64,000 nt of DNA from an uncultured Sphingomonadales bacterium (GTDB lineage: Bacteria > Pseudomonadota > Alphaproteobacteria > Sphingomonadales > Sphingomonadaceae), in the NCBI GenBank assembly GCA_903839675.1, contig CAIMDB010000022.1, positions 62,001 to 126,000 on the forward strand, given 5' to 3'. Positions within the stretch are counted from its first letter, which is position 1. Every line of letters starts with the position of its first letter. The notes beneath the pieces are model-generated. The model ran no database searches, was not told where the DNA came from, and saw only the letters and a list, made by a program, of their open reading frames with translations. The translations under genes were made by a program, and so were the position numbers. Below are positions 34,665 through 43,371 of the stretch, in pieces.

Positions 34665-35831
34665 ATGAATTTCGAGCTCGCTGAAGAGCACCGCATGCTG
34701 AAAGATCTGGTCCGCAAGTTTGTGGATTCAGAGCTTATGCCGCTGGAAAGCGGTGTCCTTCAGAAAGAATCATCGGGACAAGGCAGCTATCTGACCGCCG
34801 AGCAATTGGCGAAGGTGGATGCTGTATCGCGTGATCTTGGGCTTTGGGGGCTTGATGCGCCGGAAGAAGTCGGCGGCATGAACTTGCCGATGGTCGCCAT
34901 GGTTGGCGTCAATGAGGAATTGGGCCGCACGGCAACGCCGTACACTTTGCCGCCGGATTCCCCGAACTTGCGGATGATGATGGTCGCCGCCGATGAACGT
35001 CAGCGGGAGGCCTATCTGGCCCCCTATGTCCGCGGCGAAACCATCTCTGCGATCGGGATTTCGGAGCCAGGCGCCGGCGCCGACCCTGCCCAGATGAAAA
35101 CAACGGCGGTTCAGGATGGAGATGACTGGGTCATCAACGGCCGCAAGATCTGGATCACGAAGGCGGACGAAGCGCATTTCACGATCCTGATGGCGGTGAC
35201 GGATAAGAACCCGGATGGCCGCAACGGCATGTCTGCGTTTCTGGTTGACCGTGACACGCCGGGCTTCAACGTGCTGCGCAAAATCCCGATGATTGACGGC
35301 ACCGCGACCTATGAAATTGCGCTGGAGGATTGCCGCGTTCCGGGCTGGAAATTGCTTGGCAAACGCGGGCAGGGCTTTGCGCCGATGCAGGTCCGTTTGG
35401 GCACGCGCCGTATTGAAATGGCGTCATGGTCCATCGGGATGGCGCAGCGCGCGCTGGATATGATGATCGATTATGCACCACAGCGGGTGACGTTCGGTAA
35501 GCCGTTGGCCTCGCGCCAGACGATCCAAAACTGGGTCGCTGATGCGGCAACGCGCATCCACGCGATGCGGTTAATGACGTATGATTGTGCTTGGAAGCTG
35601 GATGAAGGGCGCGATACCCGTCAGGAAATCTCGATGGTCAAATCCTATTGCACCGAAGCGGCTTATGACATTGTCGACCACGCCATGCAGATGTTTGGCG
35701 GGATGGGCATGACTCGGGAGCTTCCGCTCTATCTGATGTCAGCAAAGCTTAGGACCATGCGGATTTACGACGGCCCAAGTGAGATTCACAATTGGGTTGT
35801 CGCCCGTAACTTGCTGGGCACACGGGACTGA
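34665..35831 (+). CDS. Acyl-CoA dehydrogenase
   Basis: From the ATG at 34665, with GGAAGGG upstream, the product is 388 residues, normal for the family. It begins MNFELAEEHRMLKDLVRKF, has the FAD/substrate motif IGISEPGAGADPAQMKT, WITKADEAHF, and the C-terminal QMFGGMGMTRELPLY with the terminal segment IYDGPSEIHNWVVARN. The catalytic Glu typical near this end (DGPSE) is present. It introduces the 2,3-double bond of an acyl-CoA using ETF. It follows the HSD10-like SDR and probably acts in the same chain. Confidence 0.95.
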   Translation: MNFELAEEHRMLKDLVRKFVDSELMPLESGVLQKESSGQGSYLTAEQLAKVDAVSRDLGLWGLDAPEEVGGMNLPMVAMVGVNEELGRTATPYTLPPDSPNLRMMMVAADERQREAYLAPYVRGETISAIGISEPGAGADPAQMKTTAVQDGDDWVINGRKIWITKADEAHFTILMAVTDKNPDGRNGMSAFLVDRDTPGFNVLRKIPMIDGTATYEIALEDCRVPGWKLLGKRGQGFAPMQVRLGTRRIEMASWSIGMAQRALDMMIDYAPQRVTFGKPLASRQTIQNWVADAATRIHAMRLMTYDCAWKLDEGRDTRQEISMVKSYCTEAAYDIVDHAMQMFGGMGMTRELPLYLMSAKLRTMRIYDGPSEIHNWVVARNLLGTRD

Positions 35832-35980
35832 GGTGACGGTATCACCGCCGGATGGGTGCGCTCAGCCGGTGCTGGTCCGTCACTTCAGTGTTTCCGGAAG
35901 CGCGCGAACGACCATGCGTATGTCGAGCGTTGTTATATGTTTGCGCCGTAAGCTGTGCCTTGCTGAACGCTCTGAAAAAT

Positions 35981-35995
35981 GTAAGCATTACTTAC
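35981..35995. promoter_or_regulatory. Short perfect inverted repeat upstream of SDR
   Basis: GTAAG-CATTA-CTTAC lies 44 bp before the SDR start at 36040. An operator is possible from position; the arms are only 5 bp. Confidence 0.3.
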
Positions 35996-36039
35996 TATAG
36001 GGCGGTCGTATTATGGCCGCTTTCAGGAGAGTTTTGGCC

Positions 36040-36948
36040 ATGGATCAATTTGAAAACGAAATCGCCTTCATCACCGGCGGCGCGTCCGGCGCGGGCTTTG
36101 GTCAGGCGCAGGTGTTTGGCCGGGCGGGATGCCGCATTGTGATTGCCGACATCCGCCCGCAGCCGGTTGAAGAGGCTCTGGCGCAGCTAAGGGCGGAAGG
36201 CATTACCGCGCACGGCATCGTACTCGATATCATGGACCGTGCCGCCTATAAGCAGGCGGCTGACGAGGTGGAGCAGGTCTTTGGCGCGCCGCCCTCGCTT
36301 TTGTTTAACACCGCTGGTGTGAACAGCTTCGGGCCCGTTGAGAACACGTCTTATGATGACTTTGACTGGATTGTCGGTGTCAATCTGGGCGGCGTGATCA
36401 ATGGCATGGTGACCTTTGTCCCGCGCATGATCGCGTCTGGCCGTCCCGGGCATATCGTCACGACATCGTCGCTCGGCGGTTTAATGGGTAGCGCTTTTGC
36501 AGCGCCCTATTCTGCCGCCAAGGCTGCGGTCATCAACCTCATGGAGAGCTATCGCCAAGGGCTGGAGAAGCACAACATTGGCGTGTCCGTTCTCTGCCCG
36601 GCCAACATCAAATCAAATATTGCAGAGGCCAGCAAATTGCGCCCCGCGTCCTTCGGGCAGAGCGGCTATGTTGAGAATGAAGACACTGTTGCGTCGCTGC
36701 ACAGCATCCATATTCACGGTATGGAGCCTGTTCAGCTGGCTGAATATGTGAAGGCTGGCATCGAGGCGAATGAGCTTTATATCATCCCCTATCCTGAGGC
36801 GAAGGATGGCCTGCGCGATCATTTTGATAAGATTGTGGACTCCGTTCTGCCGTTAGAGGCCGATCCGGAAGGGGCGCGGTTGCGGACCGAGGCGCTGCAG
36901 AAGTGGGCGGCGGGTCGAGCGGCTGCTTTTAACGAGAAAGAAGCCTGA
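36040..36948 (+). CDS. Short-chain dehydrogenase/reductase
   Basis: The product is 302 residues from the ATG at 36040, favoured over an ATG 27 nt upstream because AGGAGA lies about 9 nt before it. It has TGGASGAGFG for the cofactor, NTAG in FNTAGVN, TTSSLGG with the catalytic Ser, and the YSAAKAAV Tyr-Lys pair. The longer C-terminus (to RTEALQKWAAG) and the ADIRP acidic turn suit a NAD-linked SDR of the type seen in sphingomonad aromatic and terpenoid pathways. It is a single gene, with a hairpin terminator directly after it. Confidence 0.92.
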   Translation: MDQFENEIAFITGGASGAGFGQAQVFGRAGCRIVIADIRPQPVEEALAQLRAEGITAHGIVLDIMDRAAYKQAADEVEQVFGAPPSLLFNTAGVNSFGPVENTSYDDFDWIVGVNLGGVINGMVTFVPRMIASGRPGHIVTTSSLGGLMGSAFAAPYSAAKAAVINLMESYRQGLEKHNIGVSVLCPANIKSNIAEASKLRPASFGQSGYVENEDTVASLHSIHIHGMEPVQLAEYVKAGIEANELYIIPYPEAKDGLRDHFDKIVDSVLPLEADPEGARLRTEALQKWAAGRAAAFNEKEA

Positions 36949-36956
36949 CCTAGCAA

Positions 36957-36980
36957 AAGGCCCGCCATTAGGCGGGCCTT
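36957..36980. terminator. Bidirectional terminator between convergent genes
   Basis: AAGGCCCGCC and GGCGGGCCTT form a perfect 10-bp stem on loop ATTA. It lies 8 bp after the SDR stop and 26 bp before the end of the convergent MetE-like gene. T-rich sequence follows mainly on the minus strand (TTTT after the stem). Confidence 0.85.
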
Positions 36981-37006
36981 CGTTGTTTCCGGCAATGCCC
37001 CTTGGA

Positions 37007-38134
37007 TTAGAGGCGGCTGGCCGCGATGTCGGCGCCCTCACGCAGACATGTGAGCTTCTTCCAAGTTACCGCCGGGTCGATCTTTCCATAGCCCGCAAAG
37101 GTGCCAAAGCCGCAGTCCGTGCTGGCAACGACGCGATCTGCGCCGACGATGGCCGCAAAGCGTTCAATGCGCTGGGCAATCAGTTCCGGGTGCTCGACAT
37201 AGTTTGAACAGGTGTCGATCACGCCCGGCGCGAGGATCTTATTGTCGGGGATTTTAGCGTCCTTCCAGACTTTCCATTCATGCTCATGACGCGGGTTGGC
37301 CGCTTCGAACAGGATGGTGGCCGGACGCGCCTTCAGGATGATGTCCATCACGCGTTCGAGCGGAATGTCATGATCATGCGGGCCTTCATAATTGCCCCAG
37401 CAGATATGCATGCGCAGCTGTTCCGGCGGAATGTTGGCGGTTGCTGCATTGAGCGCTTCGACATTGGCTTCAGCGATCTTGAGGAAGTCTTCTTCCGACA
37501 CGTCCTGATATCCGGTGTGGCGGGACATGGCGAGGTCGGGGCAGTCGAGCTGCAGATAGAAGCCCGTTGCTGCGATGGCTTCATATTCTGGGCGCATCGC
37601 GGTGACGAGATCGGCCAGATAGGCTTCATGCGTCGGATAATATTGGTTGGGTTGGAAGGCGGTGATGAGGCCGGGGGAGGCCGCGTTCATGAAGCCGGAC
37701 ACGGGCTTGCCCGACAAGGCTTTCTGGAAGCGGCGGATATCCTCATGGCAGGGCTCAAGATTGACGAGCTTTACTTCGCCAATGCAGGCCGCGCGGACAA
37801 ATTCCTGATCGCCCATGACGGCGGCCAGCTTTTTACGAAACTCGGGCAGGGGGGCGAGGTCGAGCGCTGGCTTGCGCGGCACGTCGCCACCAAAGCCCGA
37901 CAGCCGCTCGGTGATGTAGGTCGAATAGCCGACCTTGCCGAGTTCACCATCGCTGGCGACAGAGACGCCGGCGTCCATCTGCTTGACGACAGCGTCATCC
38001 ACGGCGCGTTGAACGACCGCATCAAACTCAGCGACGTCATAAGCTTCGCCATGGTCGCGTGCCAAAAGCAGCGGTACGAGCTCATCCCCGCGAGGAAGGC
38101 TGCCCACATGGGTCGTTTCAATAAACTTGGACAT
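37007..38134 (-). CDS. MetE C-terminal-domain-like methyltransferase
   Basis: The product is 375 residues from the ATG at 38134 (MSKFIETTHVGSLPRG), with GGGAGAG upstream. It resembles the catalytic half of cobalamin-independent methionine synthase: zinc ligands His243 and Cys245 in MHICWGN and Cys341 in STDCGFG are all present, with SDGE and GSLPR motifs. The N-terminal half of MetE is missing, as in many single-domain relatives, including epoxyalkane-CoM transferases and methyltransferases of one-carbon metabolism. It is divergent from the LigM-like O-demethylase, sharing an 86-bp control region, so a linked methyl-transfer role is likely. Confidence 0.88.
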   Translation of the reverse strand: MSKFIETTHVGSLPRGDELVPLLLARDHGEAYDVAEFDAVVQRAVDDAVVKQMDAGVSVASDGELGKVGYSTYITERLSGFGGDVPRKPALDLAPLPEFRKKLAAVMGDQEFVRAACIGEVKLVNLEPCHEDIRRFQKALSGKPVSGFMNAASPGLITAFQPNQYYPTHEAYLADLVTAMRPEYEAIAATGFYLQLDCPDLAMSRHTGYQDVSEEDFLKIAEANVEALNAATANIPPEQLRMHICWGNYEGPHDHDIPLERVMDIILKARPATILFEAANPRHEHEWKVWKDAKIPDNKILAPGVIDTCSNYVEHPELIAQRIERFAAIVGADRVVASTDCGFGTFAGYGKIDPAVTWKKLTCLREGADIAASRL

Positions 38135-38173
38135 AACTCTCCCTCTCAATTTTCACTGGCGCCGAAACATTCA

Positions 38174-38187
38174 TTCATATATGCGAA
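38174..38187. promoter_or_regulatory. Shared 14-bp motif, copy 1 (O-demethylase/MetE-like promoter)
   Basis: TTCATATATGCGAA lies between the divergent MetE-like and LigM-like genes. Its exact reverse complement recurs at 40369-40382 between the IclR gene and the SnoaL-like gene. A binding site for the nearby IclR regulator is the simplest reading. Confidence 0.65.
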
Positions 38188-38220
38188 GCATTCGTCAATA
38201 TGAAATTAGAAAGGCATGTC

Positions 38221-39615
38221 GTGAGCACCCAGTCCCTTGAAGCCCTGTTGAGCGGCGTTGGCAATATCGCATCTTTCCTGCGCAACCAGCAGAGCGGCCC
38301 GAATGTGTACCCGGGTGTTCCTGCCGAATACACCAATTGGCGCGATGAACAGCAGGCTTGGCAGAAGACATGCGTGCTCTTCAACCAGTCATTTCACATG
38401 GCGGAACTGCTTGTCGAAGGCCCGGGCGCGTTCGCGCTGCTCAATCGTCTCGGCATCAACAGCTTCAAGGGCTTCGTCCCCGGCAAGGCCAAGCAGTTCG
38501 TGCCGTGCACGCCCGACGGATTTGTCATTGGCGATGTCATCCTGTTCTATCTGGACGACGAAAGCTTCAATTTGGTTGGCCGCGCGCCGACGCTGAACTG
38601 GGTCATGTACAATGCCGAAGTTGGCAAGGATGATGTGAAGCTGACTTATGACGAGCGTTCTGCAGCGCGCCCGGATCCGTTCGGTCGCGTCAACTATCGC
38701 TATCAGATCCAGGGGCCGAATGCGGCGCATGTGATCGAAGCCGCGACCGGCGAACCGGCACCTGACCTCAAGTTCTTCAACATGTGCTGGATGGAAATCG
38801 GCGGCAAGAAGGTGCGTGCGCTGCGTCATGGCATGGCGGGCCAGCCCGGCTTTGAGCTTTTCGGCCCGATGGCTGAAGGTGACGCCGTGCACGCAGCTTT
38901 GGTCGAAGCCGGAAAGGCCCATGGTATGCGCCTTGTGGGCGGTCGTGCCTATTCCTCGAACACGCTGGAGTCGGGCTGGATCCCATCACCGCTGCCCGCC
39001 ATCTACACAGGTGAGGCTTTGAAGCCCTACCGTGAATGGCTGACGGTCAACCACTATGAAGCTAAGGCGTCGATCGGCGGCAGCCACGCCTCTGACAATG
39101 TCGAAGACTATTATCTGACGCCTTGGGATCTGGGTTATGGTCCGTTCGTCAAGTTCGACCATGACTTTGTCGGGGCCGAAGCGCTCAAGAAGATGGACGC
39201 AGCGCCGAAGCGTCAGAAGGTGACGCTGGCGCTCGACAACGACGCATTCCTCGATGCGTTTGGAACAGCGCTGGGCAGTGGCGACCGCGCGAAATTCTTT
39301 GAATTTCCGTCGGCTGTCTATTCGATGCACCCGTTTGATCTTGTCCAGGTGAATGGCAAGACGGTCGGCCTGTCGACCTGGATTGGCTATAGCTCCAACG
39401 AAGGACGTATGCTGACACTGGCGATGCTGGATGCCGAACATGCGATCCCCGGCACCGAAGTCTCACTGGTCTGGGGGGAACCCAATGGCGGCACCAAGAA
39501 GCTGACCGTTGAGCCGCACAAGCAGGTCGAAATTTCGGCTGTTGTCAGCCCGGTTCCTTATGCCGATGTCGCCCGTACGGGCTATGCCAATGGCTGGCGC
39601 ACGCGTCAGGCCTGA
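38221..39615 (+). CDS. LigM-like tetrahydrofolate-dependent aryl O-demethylase
   Basis: The product is 464 residues from the GTG at 38221, with GAAAGG upstream; an ATG at 38200 is possible. It belongs to the GcvT/aminomethyltransferase fold and resembles LigM of Sphingobium SYK-6: FVKFDHDF, NTLESGWIPSPLPAIYTG and SNEGRMLTLA are recognisable shared motifs, and the length matches. LigM moves a methyl group from vanillate or 3-O-methylgallate to tetrahydrofolate; the close relative DesA acts on syringate. Sequence alone does not fix the substrate, and divergence in several segments allows another methoxy compound. It is next to a MetE-like gene and an IclR regulator. Confidence 0.9.
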   Translation: MSTQSLEALLSGVGNIASFLRNQQSGPNVYPGVPAEYTNWRDEQQAWQKTCVLFNQSFHMAELLVEGPGAFALLNRLGINSFKGFVPGKAKQFVPCTPDGFVIGDVILFYLDDESFNLVGRAPTLNWVMYNAEVGKDDVKLTYDERSAARPDPFGRVNYRYQIQGPNAAHVIEAATGEPAPDLKFFNMCWMEIGGKKVRALRHGMAGQPGFELFGPMAEGDAVHAALVEAGKAHGMRLVGGRAYSSNTLESGWIPSPLPAIYTGEALKPYREWLTVNHYEAKASIGGSHASDNVEDYYLTPWDLGYGPFVKFDHDFVGAEALKKMDAAPKRQKVTLALDNDAFLDAFGTALGSGDRAKFFEFPSAVYSMHPFDLVQVNGKTVGLSTWIGYSSNEGRMLTLAMLDAEHAIPGTEVSLVWGEPNGGTKKLTVEPHKQVEISAVVSPVPYADVARTGYANGWRTRQA

Positions 39616-40355
39616 CCCAAGAGGGCGGAGGCCTGAACCAGCAATTCCGTCGCGCGCGCTTCGATCTCCGGATTGAAGCGCGCCGCCGGAATGGCAACGC
39701 TGAACGCGCCCAAGGCTGCGCCATTGCGCCAGGCAACCTTGCCGAGCGCGCAGATCCCCATCGTAAATTCCTCGCGCACATGGGAGAGCCCCGTGTTGCG
39801 GATCAGGTCGAGCTCGCGCCGCAGGGCATCGGCTTCGGTGATGGTGTTTGCGGTGAAGCGCTCCCGCGGGACCGTTGAAAGATACGCGTCGAGCCGGTGT
39901 GGCTCGAACGTGGCGAGCAGGGCCTTGCCCGCGGCAAAGGCGTGGAGTGGCGCGCGGCGGCCTTCTTCCACAGCATAACGCAACGCTTGCCCGCTTATGG
40001 CACTGGCAATCGCTTCGATTTCGTTCTCCCGCACGACAAAAAACGCAGTGGTTTCGTCAATTTTGTCGCGGATCGATTCAATTAGCGGGCGAACCGACTC
40101 CCGAAGCGAGGCGCCGCTGTCCGCCGGCGACAGGCGGGCAAGGGCAGGGCCGGCGGCATAGTTGCGCCCCTCACGCACCAAATAGCCAAGCCCCACCAGT
40201 GTCGTCAGCAGGTAAGACATGCTGCTCGCCGGGATCGGCTTGATGGTCCCGATCTCATTGGCGGACATTGGACGGCCCATGGCGACGATGGTTTCAAGAA
40301 TCTCAAGCGCGCGCACAGCGGACTTGACGGATTCCCCTTGTTTGGCAGCGTTCAT
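39606..40355 (-). CDS. IclR-family transcriptional regulator
   Basis: The 249-residue protein has the N-terminal IclR winged helix (SAVRALEILETIVAMG, PMSANEIG, then SMSYLLTTLVGLGYL) and the C-terminal effector domain (ALRYAVEEGRRAPLHAFAAGKALLA, GLSHVREEFTMGICALG). Its 3' end overlaps the O-demethylase gene by 10 bp in convergent orientation. The shared motif TTCGCATATATGAA lies 14 bp from its start and also in the O-demethylase promoter. It probably senses an aromatic acid and controls both units. Confidence 0.94.
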   Translation of the reverse strand: MNAAKQGESVKSAVRALEILETIVAMGRPMSANEIGTIKPIPASSMSYLLTTLVGLGYLVREGRNYAAGPALARLSPADSGASLRESVRPLIESIRDKIDETTAFFVVRENEIEAIASAISGQALRYAVEEGRRAPLHAFAAGKALLATFEPHRLDAYLSTVPRERFTANTITEADALRRELDLIRNTGLSHVREEFTMGICALGKVAWRNGAALGAFSVAIPAARFNPEIEARATELLVQASALLGQA

Positions 40356-40368
40356 TTGCTCGTTCTAT

Positions 40369-40382
40369 TTCGCATATATGAA
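40369..40382. promoter_or_regulatory. Shared 14-bp motif, copy 2 (IclR/SnoaL promoter)
   Basis: TTCGCATATATGAA lies 14 bp upstream of the IclR start and 64 bp upstream of the SnoaL-like start. It is identical, in reverse, to 38174-38187. Confidence 0.65.
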
Positions 40383-40445
40383 ACACTCAACCTGTTGTTT
40401 GTGTTGCCAACCCTTGTTAGGCGGAGAGGCAAGGAGATACGCGCT

Positions 40446-40886
40446 GTGACGGACACTGAAACGATGCTGGCGGAACACGCCTGTGCCAAGCTGATCACCG
40501 AATATGCCGCCTTGCTGGATGCGGGCCGCTGGGAGGATGTAGCTGCACTCTATTTGACGGACGGCCGCATGAGCCGCCCTACTGCGCCCGATGACTTTAT
40601 CGAGGGCCGGGACGCCATCCTCGCCTCTTTCACAGCCCGTCCGCCACGCATTTCCCGCCATGTCTGCATCAACATCCGCGTTGATGTGGAAGGTGGCCAC
40701 GCCGCCACGGCGACCAGTCAGATCCTCCTGTTCACAGCAGAGGCCGCAGCGGACGGCGGGCTGCCGATCCAATCCCCCGCGCCGCCCATGGTTGGCACCT
40801 ATGCGGACCGGCTGGTGTTGACTGACAGCGGATGGCGCTTTGCCGAGCGGCGCGGGTCGCTCGATTTCCGGCCCGCCCCGCGCTGA
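40446..40886 (+). CDS. SnoaL/NTF2-like protein
   Basis: The product is 146 residues from the GTG at 40446, with AAGGAGA 9 nt upstream; an ATG lies 18 nt further on. The pattern LITEYAALLDAGRWEDVAAL, then LTDGRM, FIEGRDAI and SGWRFAERRG is that of the SnoaL-like branch of the NTF2 fold, cone-shaped proteins that include isomerases, hydratases and dehydratases. No unique catalytic residues can be assigned. It is divergent from the IclR gene and upstream of the GH1-like gene by 72 bp. Confidence 0.82.
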   Translation: MTDTETMLAEHACAKLITEYAALLDAGRWEDVAALYLTDGRMSRPTAPDDFIEGRDAILASFTARPPRISRHVCINIRVDVEGGHAATATSQILLFTAEAAADGGLPIQSPAPPMVGTYADRLVLTDSGWRFAERRGSLDFRPAPR

Positions 40887-40958
40887 GGCCCCTGCGGACC
40901 TAAGCCCGTTGTCGTTCGTTCCCCTCTGGCCCACCCGCCCGGAGAAGATCGAACCTCA

Positions 40959-42272
40959 ATGGCCAATTTCATGTTTGCAACCGGGATCGAGAATAGCATC
41001 CCGACGATCAACAACGGGCGGACCCGCGTCGACCAGATGGAGGCCTGCGGGCATTACCGCCAATGGCAAACCGACTTTGACCTCGTCGAGGATCTTGGCA
41101 TCCGCTATCTTCGCTTCGGTCCGCCGCTCCACAAGACGTTTCTGGCGCCGGGCCGCTATGATTGGGAATTTGCAGACCTAACGCTGCGCGACCTGAAGGC
41201 GCGCGACATTACGCCGATCGTTGACCTGTGCCATTTCGGGTTACCGGACTGGATCGGCAACTTTCAGAATCCCGACTTTCCGGTTCTATTCGCCCGTTAT
41301 GCGGCTGACTTTGCAGAGCGCTATCCATGGATCCAGCTCTACACGCCGGTCAACGAGATGTTCATTTGCGCCGTCTTTTCCGCGCAATATGGCTGGTGGA
41401 ATGAGCAGCTGACGACCGACCTCGGCTTTGTCACAGCACTCAAGCATATCGTGAAAGCCAATGTGATGGCGATGCGCGAAATCCTGAAACGCCGGCCCGA
41501 TGCGATCTTCATCCAAAGCGAGTCATCCGAATATTATCATGCGGACAGCCCGGCTGCGATCGGCCCTGCCGAAACGTTGAACGCCAAACGTTTCCTGTCG
41601 CTTGATCTCAATTACGGGCGGCGCGTGAACAGCGACATGTACGAATATCTGATGGATAACGGCATGACGCGGGAGGAGTATCACTTCTTCCTTGGCAACC
41701 GGCTCAAACAGCACTGCATATTGGGCAACGACTATTATTGGACGAATGAGCACCGCGTCCATGCCGACGGCAGCACCTGCGCCTCTGGTGAGGTGTTTGG
41801 CTATACAGAGATCACGCGGCAATATTACGGGCGCTACGGACTGCCGGTCATGCATACGGAAACCAATTTGCGCGAAGGCCCAAATGGGGATGAGGCGGTC
41901 AATTGGTTGTGGAAGGAATGGGCGAGCGTCCTTCGTCTGCGCAATATCGGCATCCCGACCGTCGGCTTCACCTGGTATTCGCTCACCGATCAGGTCGACT
42001 GGGACACGGCATTGCGCGAGCAGAACGGCAACGTGAACGCCTTGGGTCTCTATGATCTGGATCGCAACATTCGGCGGGTGGGATCAGCTTACAAGCAACT
42101 GATCCGGGATTGGCACGATGTGCTGCCGGCGCAAAGCGTCTGCCTCGTCGTCCCCCTTGTCACGCCGACGCACGCCCATCGGGTTGAGGCCGTGGAACAG
42201 CAACGCCGCTTGGAATCCTTGGACACAAAGGCTTCTGCCCAACCGAGTAGTGTTACTGACTTCGGACGTTAG
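40959..42272 (+). CDS. Glycoside hydrolase family 1-like protein
   Basis: The 437-residue protein has a GH1-like (beta/alpha)8 pattern: an acid/base Glu133 in TPVNE and a nucleophile Glu301 in HTETN, in positions expected for beta-glucosidases, plus GVEWYSLTDQ-like WYSLTDQVDW near the end. GH1 enzymes usually read NEP and ENG at these sites, so substrate contacts may differ. No signal peptide is seen. Its start lies 72 bp after the SnoaL-like gene. It may cleave an aryl glucoside before O-demethylation, an inference from position. Confidence 0.82.
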   Translation: MANFMFATGIENSIPTINNGRTRVDQMEACGHYRQWQTDFDLVEDLGIRYLRFGPPLHKTFLAPGRYDWEFADLTLRDLKARDITPIVDLCHFGLPDWIGNFQNPDFPVLFARYAADFAERYPWIQLYTPVNEMFICAVFSAQYGWWNEQLTTDLGFVTALKHIVKANVMAMREILKRRPDAIFIQSESSEYYHADSPAAIGPAETLNAKRFLSLDLNYGRRVNSDMYEYLMDNGMTREEYHFFLGNRLKQHCILGNDYYWTNEHRVHADGSTCASGEVFGYTEITRQYYGRYGLPVMHTETNLREGPNGDEAVNWLWKEWASVLRLRNIGIPTVGFTWYSLTDQVDWDTALREQNGNVNALGLYDLDRNIRRVGSAYKQLIRDWHDVLPAQSVCLVVPLVTPTHAHRVEAVEQQRRLESLDTKASAQPSSVTDFGR

Positions 42273-42275
42273 GCT

Positions 42276-42512
42276 TTAGCTCATGCCGCGGGCGGCCAGA
42301 CGGTAGGGGAGTTCCGTTGCCCGTTCCTCGACTGCCTTGGGCTGCATGTAGCAAACCGAAAGGTGCCTGCCGAAGATGTCGTCGCCGCGCATCCGGAGTT
42401 CCGCATTGGCCCCCTCCGGTAGCGCGCGACGCAGCTCCATCAGCACGTCAATGGCGTCGTCGAGTGTCGTGCGGTCATCAATCTTCACAAATTCCCTGAT
42501 GTAGCTGGACAT
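42276..42512 (-). CDS. Small conserved-looking hypothetical protein
   Basis: From the ATG at 42512, with GGGAG just upstream, the product is 78 residues (MSSYIREFVKIDDRTTLDDA). It has alternating helices and strands (ALPEGANAELRMRGDDIFGRHL), no signal peptide and no cysteine cluster. It is convergent with the GH1-like gene, ending 3 bp after it, and is followed by the YggT gene on the other strand. I do not recognise the family. Confidence 0.6.
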   Translation of the reverse strand: MSSYIREFVKIDDRTTLDDAIDVLMELRRALPEGANAELRMRGDDIFGRHLSVCYMQPKAVEERATELPYRLAARGMS

Positions 42513-42760
42513 CGGCTCCCCCTCCCAAATCGGTTTCGATCGCAACAAAGTAGCGCTGCATTCCGTGACCGCTCAAGGCCGTAAAAACACGGTTGGGCGC
42601 AATCACAGCTGATTTGCGATGCGCCGGGCCCCATCGATGCAACAAAACTGGCCTCGCTGTGTTGTCCGCAATTCGTTTGCTGTTGCAGGTGCACCGCATT
42701 GCTCCTGCAGCAAAACTCCGGCAAATAGGCCCATCACTTGTTTCGGAGTTTGTTTGTCCC

Positions 42761-43054
42761 ATGAACCTGATCGTCGATATCCTGCGGATCTTGTTGAACG
42801 TCGTATGGTGGATCATCATCGTTCAGGCCATCATGTCCTGGCTGATCGCCTTCAATGTCATCAACACGCACAATGAATTTGTCCGTCAGATTTGGGGCTC
42901 TCTGGACCGCATGACTGAGCCGCTCTACCGCCCGATCCGCAAGATATTGCCGGACTTTGGCGGGCTTGATCTGTCGCCGCTCGTCGTTCTCGTCGGCCTG
43001 GCGATTATCGAACGCGTGCTGGTTGAAGTGCAGTATTCCGCCTTAGGGATGTGA
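42761..43054 (+). CDS. YggT-family membrane protein
   Basis: The 97-residue protein, from the ATG at 42761, has two hydrophobic segments (about 5-28 and 70-90) with the conserved YRPIRKILP and GGLDLSPLVVLV motifs between. YggT proteins are small inner-membrane proteins of unsettled function. It is the first of a tightly packed group: its stop overlaps the DUF167 start (GTGA), and folD and a MarC gene follow. Confidence 0.9.
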   Translation: MNLIVDILRILLNVVWWIIIVQAIMSWLIAFNVINTHNEFVRQIWGSLDRMTEPLYRPIRKILPDFGGLDLSPLVVLVGLAIIERVLVEVQYSALGM

Positions 43055-43371
43055 CGGGCCCTTTCTGGAAGCTTTTGCCCGACGGCATCGATGTCTCTGT
43101 GCGGGCAACGCCTAAAGCGGGACGTGACGGGGTCGGCGGTGTGAGGGAAGATGCCGCCGGTGCGCGCTGGTTGTCCGTTCGTGTCTCCGCACCGCCTGAT
43201 GACGGCAAGGCGACCAAGGCAGTGGCCAAAGTTTTGGCAATTCATTTTGGAGTGGCCGCGCGCGACGTAACACTGGTCAGCGGGGCCACAGCGCGGCTAA
43301 AGCGCTTTCGAATAAAGGGTAATCCGGCGCAATTGGAAGCCGTTGCCCGCAACGTAATGCTGGAGGAATGA
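43051..43371 (+). CDS. DUF167 (YggU-type) protein
   Basis: The 106-residue protein starts at a GTG overlapping the YggT stop. It has the DUF167 pattern: [14 protein letters not shown], then [21 protein letters not shown] and [14 protein letters not shown]. Its function is not established, although structures exist for the family. Its stop overlaps the folD start by 4 bp. The YggT-DUF167-folD order is common in alphaproteobacteria. Confidence 0.92.
   Translation: MTGPFWKLLPDGIDVSVRATPKAGRDGVGGVREDAAGARWLSVRVSAPPDDGKATKAVAKVLAIHFGVAARDVTLVSGATARLKRFRIKGNPAQLEAVARNVMLEE

Noticed and set aside
37280-38203. Long plus-strand open frame (about 307 codons) opposite the MetE-like gene
   Set aside because: It lies wholly antisense to a gene with all family motifs, has no similarity I recognise and no ribosome site. 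It is a by-product of GC-rich codon use.
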